Shown here: one piece after another, positions 43,801 to 52,564 of the stretch
Numbering within the stretch: position 1 is the stretch's first letter
Layout: each line of letters starts with the position of its first letter
Assembly: GCF_025144225.1 (NCBI RefSeq)
Contig: NZ_JALXXB010000006.1
Span: 69,256-133,255, forward strand
Origin: Aestuariimicrobium sp. p3-SID1156
GTDB lineage: Bacteria > Actinomycetota > Actinomycetes > Propionibacteriales > Propionibacteriaceae
Direction of reading: 5' to 3'
DNA length: 64,000 bases
The notes under the pieces: model-generated
The model's input: only the letters and a program-made list of their open reading frames with translations
Told to the model about the DNA's origin: nothing
Databases searched by the model: none
Program-made: the position numbers and the translations under genes

Positions 43801-44206
43801 GCTGCACCGCCAGCAAGTCATTGTTCGAGGAGTTCCTCAGGTCGAGGTAGCGCAGGGTCTCGATCTGCTTCTCACCACGGTCATCGGTCCACTCGGCCCG
43901 GTAGCCGTCGCGGAGCAGGTCATGTACCTCATGGTTGGCGCGGACGCGGTCCATGGCCGATCGGTCCTTGGTAAGCACCTCGACGGCCTCATCGATCGAG
44001 GTGTCGGGCACGTGCTCCGCGCTGAGCTTGCGCATCGCAGACCACAGACGGTGCGTGAGGACAACGTCACGTTGAGAGTCACGACCGAGACTGCCCTCAG
44101 GGCCTAGTACCTCCTGGAATGCATCCACCGGGGTCCAGCCCAGCTGAGCCAGAAGCTCGATGCTCGGCTTCTCGACGTACCAGTACTCCGGGCCCGTGGG
44201 AGTCAT
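40874..44206 (-). CDS. hsdR: Type I restriction endonuclease subunit R
   Basis: 1110-residue motor and nuclease subunit. The N-terminal PD-(D/E)xK nuclease is seen as LDLALFVNGVPLVLMEFK. The SF2 translocase has motif I HTQGSGKSLSML, motif II VIVITDEAHRSQYD, motif III MGFTGTPL and motif VI region ANRVFPEKDNGLIVDYVG. It cuts unmethylated DNA after translocation, in complex with HsdM and HsdS. Start overlaps the hsdS stop (TAATG). All main motifs look intact, so restriction is likely functional. Confidence 0.95.
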   Translation of the reverse strand: MTPTGPEYWYVEKPSIELLAQLGWTPVDAFQEVLGPEGSLGRDSQRDVVLTHRLWSAMRKLSAEHVPDTSIDEAVEVLTKDRSAMDRVRANHEVHDLLRDGYRAEWTDDRGEKQIETLRYLDLRNSSNNDLLAVQQMWVKGNLHSRRLDLALFVNGVPLVLMEFKEPNESVKAAYDNNLTDYRDTIPQLFIPNCFVLLSNGSQAKVGSTYAPWEFFNDWKVIDAHGTRGAVALETALRGTCDPSVLLDLLENFVAYMERPGGLIKVLARSHQFLGVNAAIENLHRARAEQDKRLGVFWHTQGSGKSLSMLWFSQKVLRRVPGRWTFVMVTDRTELDTQLHGEFADAGAISPEARVHADSVAHLRELLAADHRYVFTLIHKFQPSKALGERQMPVLSTRSDVIVITDEAHRSQYDTLALNMRTALPNASMMGFTGTPLIAGEEQATREQFGDYVSVYNFRDAIEDGATVPLYYENRIPELQLVNENFSEELNELLEEAELDEDAEGQLARAFGTQYTLLTRPERLKTIAKDLVTHFVGRGFTGKAMYVGLDKAAAVRMYNLVREAWTEHLADLKAEHDALPELERPWLASRIELMETTDMAVVVSQSQNELKMLDEQGLDIRPHRERMIREDLAEKFKDAQDPLRLVFVCAMWMTGFDAPSVSTVYLDRPMRNHTLMQTIARANRVFPEKDNGLIVDYVGVFRNLEKALAIYGAANAGDSPIEIIDALAAELDAAVADLFAFCTGVGVDLAAMRDAEGFDHVAKRDAAVEALLVDEGTRTDFQQKARQVRKLFKALLPDPKAAAQQRNVAAIRVLAERIAEVTRPAEADLGSVTDAVDALLDRSVGAEEYVIRAAAEGTKPDPLIDLSQIDFEGLSAKLAGRKRAETDRLAQLLRQQAIASATRNPTRYELVERIEQLIDDYNSGSVNIDEYLRRLIELSQNLTEEEERSAREGMTEEELAIFDLLTQPDPVLTDDERDTVKASAKKLLEHLHDKLVQDWRRKVDVMNDVDSTIRRVLDQELPETPYTLDIFSTKVRLVFDHVLTAYGDDGESAYTPRIDFQWPAQSVEYDGPDGPLDVDKIADDVVARIHDDPIFAAHVAAQLGATDSAT

Positions 44207-45396
44207 TACGCCACCTGCTCCGCTATAGCCGCATCCAGGTCAAGCGAGGTAACGTCAATCTGACCCGTTACCAGTTTGGGGAGGAGCAGATCGCGAAGCG
44301 CGGCCAGCCCACGCGCGCCCGCTTCAAGAACGACCGCCTGATCGACCATTGGCTTGACGGCATCCTCGAATCGAAGGTGTGTCTCTCGGGTCGCTACACG
44401 ACTTAGCACACCGCGGGCATCATTAATCGACACGAACGGCTGCGCAGAGCCGCGCTTGGGCCAGACACTTGAGTCATCCGTCGCGAATCGCAACCAATTT
44501 GCAAACAGTTCGGGTTCCTTCGGAAGGATCTTTATGGTGTTCGCGATCGATGACCATTTGCCAGAGGCCCAAAAGGTCCGGCCGCATTTGGCACCCACCG
44601 CTGACAAAACTACACCCGGCCCATCGACTTCGTAGTCGGGCACAAATCCATCGGGACCAGCCGCACTGAACGCGACGTACCCCGCGTCAACGTAAGCTGC
44701 CTTGGTCCTCGTACTTCCACCCACAAACGTTGCTAACTCATCGAGGCGCCTGACCGTCCACTCCTCCGGGATCGGTCCGAGTGCGGAGCCGACGAGCGGG
44801 ACATCTTCGTAGCCGGGGTAGCGGAACTTCACGAACCACTCACGGTAGATGGCCCGCGCCATCTCCTCCAGCACCTCCACCCGCCGCCGGTTGTTCTCGA
44901 TCAGGTCGTCAAGCGCGCCGAGGACTTCACCGATCCGCACCTGTGTTTCGAGATCGGGAATCCGGACCGGTATCGCCGAGAACGCCGACTTATTGATGAT
45001 CGGTGTAGTGGCCCCGCTCGCCCCTTGAGTGACGGTCGGCGCAAGGTGACGTAGAAGGGAATACAAGAAGCGACTGTCGGTATGTGGGCCTGGAATGACC
45101 GTGTTGATCTGCTGATTGGTAATGGCCTCGGTCTCGACCAGACACACCTTGCCGATCGTCGCTCCGATGCACACGAACGCTGCTGATCCGGGTGGAACGA
45201 CGCGGGTCCTGAGGCCGTCACGGCCTGACTGGGAGAGCCAGCGCTCAGGTCGCGGGCGTCGATTACCAAAGGTGATGTCACTTGGAGTGACGAAGGGCAA
45301 ATCATCCCCGAACCAATCTGGATGCTTGGACGGAGGTGTGCTTCCCGTGACGACCCTTCCGAGGCCCCCAATGGTGGTGTCGCGCCAACCATTCAT
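44206..45396 (-). CDS. hsdS: Type I restriction-modification specificity subunit S
   Basis: 396 residues with two target-recognition domains: the first begins WRDTTIGGLGRVVTGSTPPS, the second PEEWTVRRLDELATFVGGST. They are separated by the conserved helical spacer QVRIGEVLGALDDLIENNRR and followed by the C-terminal helix (GARGLAALRDLLLPKLVTGQ). It sets the bipartite recognition sequence, which cannot be read from here. Start overlaps the hsdM stop by 4 bp. Confidence 0.93.
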   Translation of the reverse strand: MNGWRDTTIGGLGRVVTGSTPPSKHPDWFGDDLPFVTPSDITFGNRRPRPERWLSQSGRDGLRTRVVPPGSAAFVCIGATIGKVCLVETEAITNQQINTVIPGPHTDSRFLYSLLRHLAPTVTQGASGATTPIINKSAFSAIPVRIPDLETQVRIGEVLGALDDLIENNRRRVEVLEEMARAIYREWFVKFRYPGYEDVPLVGSALGPIPEEWTVRRLDELATFVGGSTRTKAAYVDAGYVAFSAAGPDGFVPDYEVDGPGVVLSAVGAKCGRTFWASGKWSSIANTIKILPKEPELFANWLRFATDDSSVWPKRGSAQPFVSINDARGVLSRVATRETHLRFEDAVKPMVDQAVVLEAGARGLAALRDLLLPKLVTGQIDVTSLDLDAAIAEQVA

Positions 45397-46943
45397 ACGC
45401 CGAGGATCCCTTGAACGGCCGCATCAACCTTGGATCGCAGCACGTCAGCCTCGTCGCTCAGCTTTGTGAACTCCTCGTACAGCGCCGTAAGGTCGCCTAT
45501 AAAGTCGACTTCACGCTCGTCGACTGCAACAGTGCCGGTGTAGCGGCCGGGGTTCAGGCTCCAGCCTTGTGCTTCTATCTCGGCGCGGGTGGCGATCTTG
45601 CACAGGCCTCCGACGTCGACATACTTCCCGTCGGGGAAGTTCTCGGCCAACAGCGCTTCGCTGCCGTCGACGGTCTCGACGTCCTCGCCACGGTAAAGCC
45701 GCACCACATTGGCTAGGAACTCGATCTGATCGGCTGTGAAGTCACGGTGGGCGCGGTCGATCTGCCGGAAGATGTGGCGAGCATCGAGGAACAATACGGT
45801 GTCCTCGCGCGGGGTGCCGACCTTGGCCTTGTCAAGGAACCACAATGTCACCGGCAGGGTAACGGTATAGAAGAAGTTGGAACTAATCGCGACCATCACG
45901 TCCACGGTGCCGGACTCGATCAGTTGCTTGCGGATCTCCTTCTCAGAGTGGCCCGCGTCGCCTGCGGAGTTCGCCATGACGAAGCCGGCACGGCCGGTCG
46001 GGGACAGCGCGGCGTAGAACTGCTGGATCCAGAGGAAGTTGCCGTTATCGGCCCTGGGCAGGCCGAACGGGAACCGCCTGTCACCGGCGAGCTGGTCCTT
46101 CTTGATCTTGTCTACGTTGAAGGGCGGGTTGGCCATCACGTAGTCGAAAGCACCCACGGCGCTGTGCGGGTCCTCGTAGTAGCTGTTGGCCTGCCGGATG
46201 TCCCCGGACAACCCATGCAATGCCAGGTTCATCTTGGCCAGCGGGACGGTGTCGTCGGTCTTTTCAACACCGAGAATCGAGAGTTGACGGCTGGCCGACT
46301 CGTTGTGGCGCTCGACGAACTTCGCACACTGGACAAACATGCCGCCCGACCCGCAGGCAGGGTCGAACACGCGCCCCTGGAAGGGCTCGAGGATCTCGAC
46401 GATGAGCCGGACGATGGAGTACGGGGTGAAGTACTCGCCGCCGCCCTTCCCTTCCTGCGCGGCGAAGTTGGACAGGAAGTCCTCGTAGATGAATCCGAAG
46501 GCGTCACCCGAGAGCTGGGTGGGCAACGGCGCGAAGAGTCGAAGCAGCTCGATCAAGGTCGAGCGCTCGAGCTTCCGGTACCCGCGCGGCAGGATGTCCT
46601 TCAGCTCCGGGTTGGCTGCCTCGATGGCATTGATCGCATCGTCGGTGGCTTTGCCGACGTCATCACCCTCGGGAAGATCGACCAGGCTGGACAGCCGTGA
46701 CTCGTCGGGGACGTAGAGCACCGATCTGGCCTTGTAGTCGGCGGCCGTCGCCGGGTTCCGAGCACTGGCCTTCGACTCGACCACCCCACGCACGGCCTCG
46801 AAGCGGTTCTCCGCGTACGCGAGGAAGACAAGCCCCAGGACGGGGTCGCGGTACTGGACGGGGGTGAGCTTGGAGTTGGCGCGCAACTCGTCAGCTGCAG
46901 CCCATAGGGTGCTGCGGACCTTACCGAGGTCGACCGTCTTCAC
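45393..46943 (-). CDS. hsdM: Type I restriction-modification methyltransferase subunit M
   Basis: 516-residue N6-adenine methyltransferase. HsdM N-terminal domain, then SAM motif FDPACGSGGMFVQCAKF and catalytic motif VMANPPFNVD. GTG at 46943 lies inside the last codons of ychF (GTGA overlap); the ribosome-binding site GGAGGAAAG is formed by the ychF Gly-Gly-Lys-Lys codons. First gene of hsdM-hsdS-hsdR, all overlapping. Expression may depend on ychF transcription. Confidence 0.95.
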   Translation of the reverse strand: MKTVDLGKVRSTLWAAADELRANSKLTPVQYRDPVLGLVFLAYAENRFEAVRGVVESKASARNPATAADYKARSVLYVPDESRLSSLVDLPEGDDVGKATDDAINAIEAANPELKDILPRGYRKLERSTLIELLRLFAPLPTQLSGDAFGFIYEDFLSNFAAQEGKGGGEYFTPYSIVRLIVEILEPFQGRVFDPACGSGGMFVQCAKFVERHNESASRQLSILGVEKTDDTVPLAKMNLALHGLSGDIRQANSYYEDPHSAVGAFDYVMANPPFNVDKIKKDQLAGDRRFPFGLPRADNGNFLWIQQFYAALSPTGRAGFVMANSAGDAGHSEKEIRKQLIESGTVDVMVAISSNFFYTVTLPVTLWFLDKAKVGTPREDTVLFLDARHIFRQIDRAHRDFTADQIEFLANVVRLYRGEDVETVDGSEALLAENFPDGKYVDVGGLCKIATRAEIEAQGWSLNPGRYTGTVAVDEREVDFIGDLTALYEEFTKLSDEADVLRSKVDAAVQGILGV

Positions 46944-48031
46944 TTCTTTCCTCCAGAGGTTAGTCCGCTACGGAACTCCACCACGTCACCGTCGCGCATG
47001 ACGTAGTCCTTGCCCTCCAGACGCATCTTGCCCGCAGCCTTCGCCGCCGCTTCCGACCCGGCCTTGACCAGGTCGTCAAAGCTGACCACCTCGGCCTTGA
47101 TGAAGCCCTTCTCGAAGTCGGTGTGGATCACACCCGCGGCCTGCGGCGCAGTCCAGCCCTTCTTGATGGTCCAGCCGCGCGCCTCCTTGGGGCCCGCGGT
47201 CAGGTAGGACTGCAGCCCCAGCGTGTCGTACCCCACCCGCGCCAGCACGTCCAGACCCGGCTCCTCGACACCTGAGTCGGCCAGGAATTCCCGGGCGTCC
47301 TCCTCATCCATCTCGACCAGCTCGGACTCGAACTTCGCATCCAGGAAGATCGCCTCAGCCGGCGCCACCAGGTCGCGCATCGTCTGCTTCAGGTCCTCGT
47401 TGGCCAGCTCGTCCTGGTCACAGTTGAAGACGTAGATGAAGGGCTTGGCGGTCATCAGGAAGAACTCGCGCAGCAGTTCGGTGTCCATGCCGGACTTGAA
47501 GATCGTTGTGCCGGAGTTCAGCAGGTCGATCGCCTTCTGCATGGCCTCCAGCTTGGGCTGGGTGTCCTTCTTGATCCGCGCCTCCTTCTCCACCCGCGGG
47601 AGCGCCTTCTCCAGGGTCTGCAGGTCGGCCAGGATCAGCTCGGTGGTGATGGTGGAGATGTCACTGCTGGGGTTGACCCGGCCATCCACATGCGTGACGT
47701 CGGCGTCCTCAAAGACACGGGTGACCTGGCAGATGGCGTCCGCCTCACGGATGTTCGCCAGAAACGCGTTGCCCATGCCCTCGCCCTGGCTGGCGCCCTT
47801 CACGATCCCGGCGATGTCGACGAAGGACACCGTCGCGGGCACGAGCCGCTCGGACTTGTAGATCTCGGCCAGTTTCGGCAGCCGAGCGTCCGGGACGCCC
47901 ACGACACCGACGTTCGGCTCGATCGTCGCGAACGGGTAGTTCGCCGCCAGGACGTTGTTCTTGGTCAGCGCGTTGAAAAGGGTCGACTTGCCGGCGTTGG
48001 GCAGTCCGACGATGCCAATGGTGAGTGCCAC
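46940..48031 (-). CDS. ychF: Redox-regulated ATPase YchF (OLA1 family)
   Basis: 363-residue Obg-family P-loop protein. G1 [21 protein letters not shown]3 [19 protein letters not shown], the coiled-coil insertion in the middle and the TGS domain with [20 protein letters not shown] and the ending [12 protein letters not shown]. It binds ribosomes and prefers ATP. The last codons double as ribosome-binding site and start of hsdM. Confidence 0.97.
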   Translation of the reverse strand: MALTIGIVGLPNAGKSTLFNALTKNNVLAANYPFATIEPNVGVVGVPDARLPKLAEIYKSERLVPATVSFVDIAGIVKGASQGEGMGNAFLANIREADAICQVTRVFEDADVTHVDGRVNPSSDISTITTELILADLQTLEKALPRVEKEARIKKDTQPKLEAMQKAIDLLNSGTTIFKSGMDTELLREFFLMTAKPFIYVFNCDQDELANEDLKQTMRDLVAPAEAIFLDAKFESELVEMDEEDAREFLADSGVEEPGLDVLARVGYDTLGLQSYLTAGPKEARGWTIKKGWTAPQAAGVIHTDFEKGFIKAEVVSFDDLVKAGSEAAAKAAGKMRLEGKDYVMRDGDVVEFRSGLTSGGKK

Positions 48032-48057
48032 CCCGGCAGCCTACCGTGGGGACGCCA

Positions 48058-48543
48058 CTAGTCCCCAGTCGTGGAGTCCCGCGCCCACGTGAGGTCGAGC
48101 GCCCGCCCGAGGGCGCGCAGGGCCAGGTAGAACAGCCCGAACTGAACCAGCGTCACAGCGAGGTCGACAGCCGCGAAAGAGACGAAGGCTCCCCCACGAC
48201 GGCTGCCGAACAGCACCCTGTAGACGGTGAGCAGCCAGGCCCACTGCAGCAGCACGCCGGCGGTCAGGTACAGACCCCCGCGCTGCCCCGACTTCGAGCG
48301 GGCGATGACCAGCAGGAGGGCGCCGACCCCGAAGGCCAGCATCGAGACCAGCTGTCGCAGCGAGGACAGGATCACCTGCGGCGTCCTGAGCCAAGGAGCC
48401 CCTGCACCCGGCCCCGCCGAGGACGCTGCCACGCCGATGAGATGCACCGTCAACAACCCGACGCCCAGTACCACCATCGCGATGGCACAGAAGAACGCGA
48501 CCTGCGCCAGCCGCCTGCGCCCACCCACTTCAACCTCAGCCAT
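48058..48543 (-). CDS. Four-helix membrane protein of unknown function
   Basis: 161 residues (165 if started at ATG 48555) with four hydrophobic segments, such as VAFFCAIAMVVLGVGLLTVH and LTAGVLLQWAWLLTVYRVLF, and a short basic N-terminus. No family recognised. It precedes ychF on the same strand with a 26-bp gap and is divergent from the iron transporter operon. Confidence 0.7.
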   Translation of the reverse strand: MAEVEVGGRRRLAQVAFFCAIAMVVLGVGLLTVHLIGVAASSAGPGAGAPWLRTPQVILSSLRQLVSMLAFGVGALLLVIARSKSGQRGGLYLTAGVLLQWAWLLTVYRVLFGSRRGGAFVSFAAVDLAVTLVQFGLFYLALRALGRALDLTWARDSTTGD

Positions 48544-48625
48544 GGCACCCAGCATGCCGGAGTGAGCCGAGACAACAATTATGAAACAGACCTGTACGCT
48601 AAAGTTGCGTCCCGACCGACGGCAT

Positions 48626-48648
48626 GGTTAGGTTAGGGTCACCTAACC
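48626..48648. promoter_or_regulatory. DtxR/IdeR iron box
   Basis: TTAGGTTAGGGTCACCTAA at 48628-48646 matches the DtxR/IdeR consensus TTAGGTTAGSCTAACCTAA in all but two positions; the surrounding arms GGTTAGGT/ACCTAACC are perfect. It lies 38 bp before the siderophore-binding protein gene, so iron-dependent repression of the following operon is expected. Confidence 0.85.
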
Positions 48649-48686
48649 GTCACGATCCGCCGATCGCCTGACCGAAAGACCCCCGC

Positions 48687-49649
48687 ATGACTCTGTTCGA
48701 GAGCCGCCTCACCCGCCGCAGCCTGGGTGCCCTCACCGCCGCCGCCCTCACGCTGACCGCCACTGCCTGCGGCCAGGACTCTGCTGCCCCGAGCTCTTCC
48801 AACGAGAAGGTCCGCATTGAGCACGCCCAGGGCTCGACAGAGGTCGTCAAGGACCCGAAGAAGATCGTCGTCCTCGAATTCGGCGCCCTGGACACCCTGC
48901 ACGCCCTCGGTCTGGCTGACCGCGTCGTCGGTCTACCCAAAGGCGGCGTCGTCCCCACCGCGCTGGAGCAGTTCAAGGACAAGAAGTACAGCGATGTCGG
49001 CACCCTGGCTGAACCGAACGTGGAGGCCATCAACAAGCTGAAGCCGGACCTGGTCATCGTCGGCTTCCGCAGCGCCAAGAAGTACCCCGAGCTTGCCAAG
49101 CACTTCCCCACCATCGACATCACCTACACGCAGGACGGCCCGTTCTACGACGGTGTTGCGAAGGCCTCCACCATCATCGGCAAGGCTGTCGGCAAGGAGT
49201 CGGAGGTCAAGGCCAAGCTCGCCGAGCTGAAGACCGCCATCGAGGCTGCGAAGTCGAAGATGCCGCAGGGCACCAAGGGCATGGTGCTGATGACCTCGGC
49301 TGGCAAGGTGACGCTACACGGGCCGACCTCCCGCTACAGCGTGATCCACCGCGACCTGGGCGTGACCCCCGCCATCGAAAAGGTCAGCGAAGGCTCGCAC
49401 GGCGACCCGATCTCCTTCGAGGCGATCCAGAAGGCCAACCCGGACGTCATGTTCGTGGTCGACCGCGATGCCGCCATCGGCGAGTCCGGCAAGGCCGCCA
49501 AGCAGGTGCTGGACAACGAGCTGGTCGCCAGCACCAAGGCCTGGAAGAACAACAAGGTCGTCTACCTCGACGGCCAGCGCTGGTACATCACCATGCACGG
49601 CCTGGACAACGCCAGGGCCATGGTCGAGGAAACCGTCAAGGGCCTGTGA
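48687..49649 (+). CDS. Iron-siderophore ABC transporter substrate-binding lipoprotein
   Basis: 320-residue class III binding protein. Lipoprotein signal with lipobox near TLTATACGQDS; then VLEFGALDTLHALGLADRVV, the KPDLVIVGFRSAKKY and NPDVMFVVDRDAAIG segments, which match the catecholate-siderophore binders of the CeuE/FatB/YclQ group. Delivers ferric siderophore to the two permeases. Stop overlaps the next start (GTGA). First gene after the iron box. Confidence 0.92.
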   Translation: MTLFESRLTRRSLGALTAAALTLTATACGQDSAAPSSSNEKVRIEHAQGSTEVVKDPKKIVVLEFGALDTLHALGLADRVVGLPKGGVVPTALEQFKDKKYSDVGTLAEPNVEAINKLKPDLVIVGFRSAKKYPELAKHFPTIDITYTQDGPFYDGVAKASTIIGKAVGKESEVKAKLAELKTAIEAAKSKMPQGTKGMVLMTSAGKVTLHGPTSRYSVIHRDLGVTPAIEKVSEGSHGDPISFEAIQKANPDVMFVVDRDAAIGESGKAAKQVLDNELVASTKAWKNNKVVYLDGQRWYITMHGLDNARAMVEETVKGL

Positions 49650-50647
49650 CCAGAAGCACGTCTTTCGCGCTCGCCGTGGCCGGGGTTCTCACCCTGGCCA
49701 CGGTGAGCCTGTTCGTTGGCGTGAACGACCTCTCCCCGCTGGACATCCTCAGCGGACGCGCCAGCGACCAGCAGTGGCAGACCCTGTTCGCCAGCCGCAT
49801 CCCGCGCACGGTCGCGGTGTTGCTGGCCGGGTCTGCGCTGGCCATGTCCGGCCTGCTGATGCAGTTGCTCGTGCGCAACAAGTTCGTCGAACCCGGCACC
49901 GTGGGGACCTCGGAATCCGCGGGCGTCGGCATCCTCGCGGCGACCCTGCTGTGGCCCGAGTCCCCGCTGTGGGTCAAGATGCTGGTCGCGATCCTCACCG
50001 CCCTGGCGGGAACCGCCCTGTTCATGCGGTTGGTGAACAGCCTGCCCCGCGGCGAATCGGTGATCGCGGTCCCGCTGGTCGGCCTGATGCTCTCGGGCAT
50101 GATCGCGGCCGCCACCACCTTTGTGGCCTACCGCTTTGACCTGCTGCAGACTCTGGGTGTCTGGATGGCCGGCGACTTCTCCGGTGTCCTGCGTGGACGC
50201 TATGAAATGTTGTGGGTGATCGCGGCCGTCTTCGTCGCCGTTTGGATCGCCGCCGACCAGTTCACCATCGCCTCCCTCGGCAAGGACCACGCCAGCAACC
50301 TGGGCCTGAACTACCAGGGCGCCATGAACCTGGGTCTGGCCATGATCGCGATCAGCAGCGCTGTCTGCCTGGTCGTGGTCGGCAACATCGCCTTCGTCGG
50401 ACTCGTGGTCCCCAACCTGGTCAGCGCGATCCTCGGCGACAACCTGCGTCGTTCGCTGGGCTGGGTGGCGGTCTCCGGAGCCGCCTTCGTGCTGGTCTGC
50501 GACCTGCTCGCCCGCACCATCAACTTCCCCTATGAGATCCCGGTCGGCACCATCGCCGGGGTCATCGGGGCTGCCATTTTCCTGGGGATGCTGCTGCGAC
50601 GCCTCCCCGCACGTTCGGCTCCCTCACGACGGGCGGTGAACGCATGA
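49646..50647 (+). CDS. Iron-siderophore ABC transporter permease 1 (FecCD family)
   Basis: 333 residues, about nine or ten helices, with the FecCD pattern RIPRTVAVLLAGSALAMSGL and LLVRNKFVEPGTVGTSESAG, and the ATPase-contact region IAFVGLVVPNLVSAILGDNL. GTG start overlapping the upstream stop. Closest in layout to FatD/YclN. Forms the channel with the next gene product. Confidence 0.92.
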   Translation: MTRSTSFALAVAGVLTLATVSLFVGVNDLSPLDILSGRASDQQWQTLFASRIPRTVAVLLAGSALAMSGLLMQLLVRNKFVEPGTVGTSESAGVGILAATLLWPESPLWVKMLVAILTALAGTALFMRLVNSLPRGESVIAVPLVGLMLSGMIAAATTFVAYRFDLLQTLGVWMAGDFSGVLRGRYEMLWVIAAVFVAVWIAADQFTIASLGKDHASNLGLNYQGAMNLGLAMIAISSAVCLVVVGNIAFVGLVVPNLVSAILGDNLRRSLGWVAVSGAAFVLVCDLLARTINFPYEIPVGTIAGVIGAAIFLGMLLRRLPARSAPSRRAVNA

Positions 50648-51660
50648 TCAGCTCGACCCTCCCTGCGTCCGTGGCGCCCGGCAGGGGACGCACGCAGCGA
50701 CGCGACTGGAACAGCCCTGCTGCCCGCCTCGCCATCGCCTGCGTCCTGGCCGGGCTCTCGCTGTTCGCCTTCCTGGCCATCGATTCGGGCTGGGATCTCG
50801 CCTTCACCCTGGAGTTCCGCGGCCGCAAACTGCTCGGCATGGCCCTGGTCGGCATCGCCACCGGCGCCGCGACCGTTGCCTTCCAGACAGTGACGAACAA
50901 TCGCATCCTGACGCCGTCGGTGATGGGGTTGGACGCCCTGTTCGCCTTCATCCAGACCCTGCTGTTGTTCCTGCTGGGAGCGACGATCTCCTCCCAGGTC
51001 AGCCCGGTGGCGATGTTCACCATCAACCTGATGGTGATGATGGGCTTTGGCGTCGGGTTGGCTGGCCTGCTCGTGTCGCGGCGCACCAGCGTGCACCTGC
51101 TGGTGCTGATCGGCATCGTGCTGGGCACCCTGCTGCGCTCCTTGCAGTCGCTGCTGACGCGGATGATGGACCCGGCCTCGTTCCTGATGCTGCAGGGCAA
51201 CCTGTTCGCCTCGTTCAACACCATCCACCCCGAGCTGCTGGGCGTCTCGACGGTCCTGGTCGTGCTCGGATGCGGTTGGCTCTGGTACCGACGCCACGAA
51301 CTCGACGTGATGACGCTGGGTCCGGACGCAGCCCAGGGCCTGGGCGTGATCCCCCAGCGCATCACTCGCGAGGTGTTGCTGGTGGCGGTCATGCTGGTCA
51401 GCGTCTGCACTGCCCTGGTCGGACCGATCACGTTCCTGGGCCTCATCGTGGCCAATGTGGCCTACCAGATCTCCGGTTCGGGCAAGCACCGCTGGACCAT
51501 GCCGATGTCGGCTGCCCTGGCGGTCATCATGCTGGTCGGCGGCCAGGCGATCCTGGAACACGTCTTCGGGCAGTCCACCCTGCTCAGCGTCCTCATCGAG
51601 TTCGGCGGCGGACTCGTCTTCATCTGGCTCGTCATCCGTGGCGCCGCACTGCGCACCTAG
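50644..51660 (+). CDS. Iron-siderophore ABC transporter permease 2 (FecCD family)
   Basis: 338 residues with FecCD features FRGRKLLGMALVGIATGAAT, TVTNNRILTPSVMGLDALFA and GPITFLGLIVANVAYQISGS. Corresponds to FatC/YclO. ATG overlaps the stop of permease 1 (ATGA). Forms a heterodimeric channel for the ferric siderophore. Confidence 0.92.
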   Translation: MISSTLPASVAPGRGRTQRRDWNSPAARLAIACVLAGLSLFAFLAIDSGWDLAFTLEFRGRKLLGMALVGIATGAATVAFQTVTNNRILTPSVMGLDALFAFIQTLLLFLLGATISSQVSPVAMFTINLMVMMGFGVGLAGLLVSRRTSVHLLVLIGIVLGTLLRSLQSLLTRMMDPASFLMLQGNLFASFNTIHPELLGVSTVLVVLGCGWLWYRRHELDVMTLGPDAAQGLGVIPQRITREVLLVAVMLVSVCTALVGPITFLGLIVANVAYQISGSGKHRWTMPMSAALAVIMLVGGQAILEHVFGQSTLLSVLIEFGGGLVFIWLVIRGAALRT

Positions 51661-51683
51661 CCTCGGGAATAGGAGATAGAGAA

Positions 51684-52505
51684 ATGATCAAGGTCACCAA
51701 CGTCACCAAGGCCTACGGGCGCTCAGTGGTGGTCGACGACGTCAGCATCTCCCTCCCCACCGGCGGCATCACGTCGATCGTGGGCGCGAACGGCGCCGGC
51801 AAGTCCACCCTGCTGTCCATGATCGCGCGGCTGCTCGACCTTGATTCGGGCCAGATCACCGTCGGAGGACTGGACGTCGCCACCACTGACTCGATGGAGC
51901 TCGCCCGCACCCTGGGCATCCTCAAGCAGGACAACGGCCTCCAGGTGCGCTTGACCGTGCACGACCTGGTCAGCTACGGCCGCTACCCCCACAGCAGGGG
52001 ACGCCTCAAAGCTGCCGACCACGAGGCCATCAACTCAGCCATCGCCCACATGGACCTCGGCGCGCTGCGCGACCGCTTCCTGGACGAGATGTCCGGCGGC
52101 CAGCGCCAGCGCGCGTTCGTGGCGATGCTGCTGGCCCAGGACACCGAGTACCTCTTGCTGGACGAGCCGCTGAACAACCTGGACATGGCCCACGCCCTGT
52201 CGATGCTGCACCGGCTGCGTCGGGCCGCCGATGACCTCGGCAAGACCGTGATCATGGTCGTCCACGACATCAACTTCGCCTCCGCGTGGAGCGACCACAT
52301 CGTCGCCATGAAGGACGGTCGGGTGGTCCTGCAGGGTCGTCCGATGGACATCGTCGATTCGGAGATGCTCCGCGAGGTCTTCGGGGTCAACTGTGCCGTG
52401 GACAAGGCCTCGGGCTGCCCAATCGCGCAGTACTACCGCCCCGCCGAGGTCGAGGCAACGCGCCGGGAGCTGGTGGCGGAGAATCCGGGCGTCCGGGCCG
52501 GCTGA
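51684..52505 (+). CDS. Iron-siderophore ABC transporter ATP-binding protein
   Basis: 273-residue ABC ATPase: Walker A VGANGAGKSTLLSMIARL, signature EMSGGQRQRAFVAMLLAQD, Walker B LLLDEPLNNLDMAHA and switch VVHDINFAS. YclP/FatE type. AGGAGA lies eight bases before the ATG. Last gene of the four-gene iron uptake operon. Confidence 0.94.
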   Translation: MIKVTNVTKAYGRSVVVDDVSISLPTGGITSIVGANGAGKSTLLSMIARLLDLDSGQITVGGLDVATTDSMELARTLGILKQDNGLQVRLTVHDLVSYGRYPHSRGRLKAADHEAINSAIAHMDLGALRDRFLDEMSGGQRQRAFVAMLLAQDTEYLLLDEPLNNLDMAHALSMLHRLRRAADDLGKTVIMVVHDINFASAWSDHIVAMKDGRVVLQGRPMDIVDSEMLREVFGVNCAVDKASGCPIAQYYRPAEVEATRRELVAENPGVRAG

Positions 52506-52564
52506 GTCGACTGCGCGTCCGAGTTGAGCGCAACGCTCCCAAGAGCATCTGGCACCCTTGAGGT

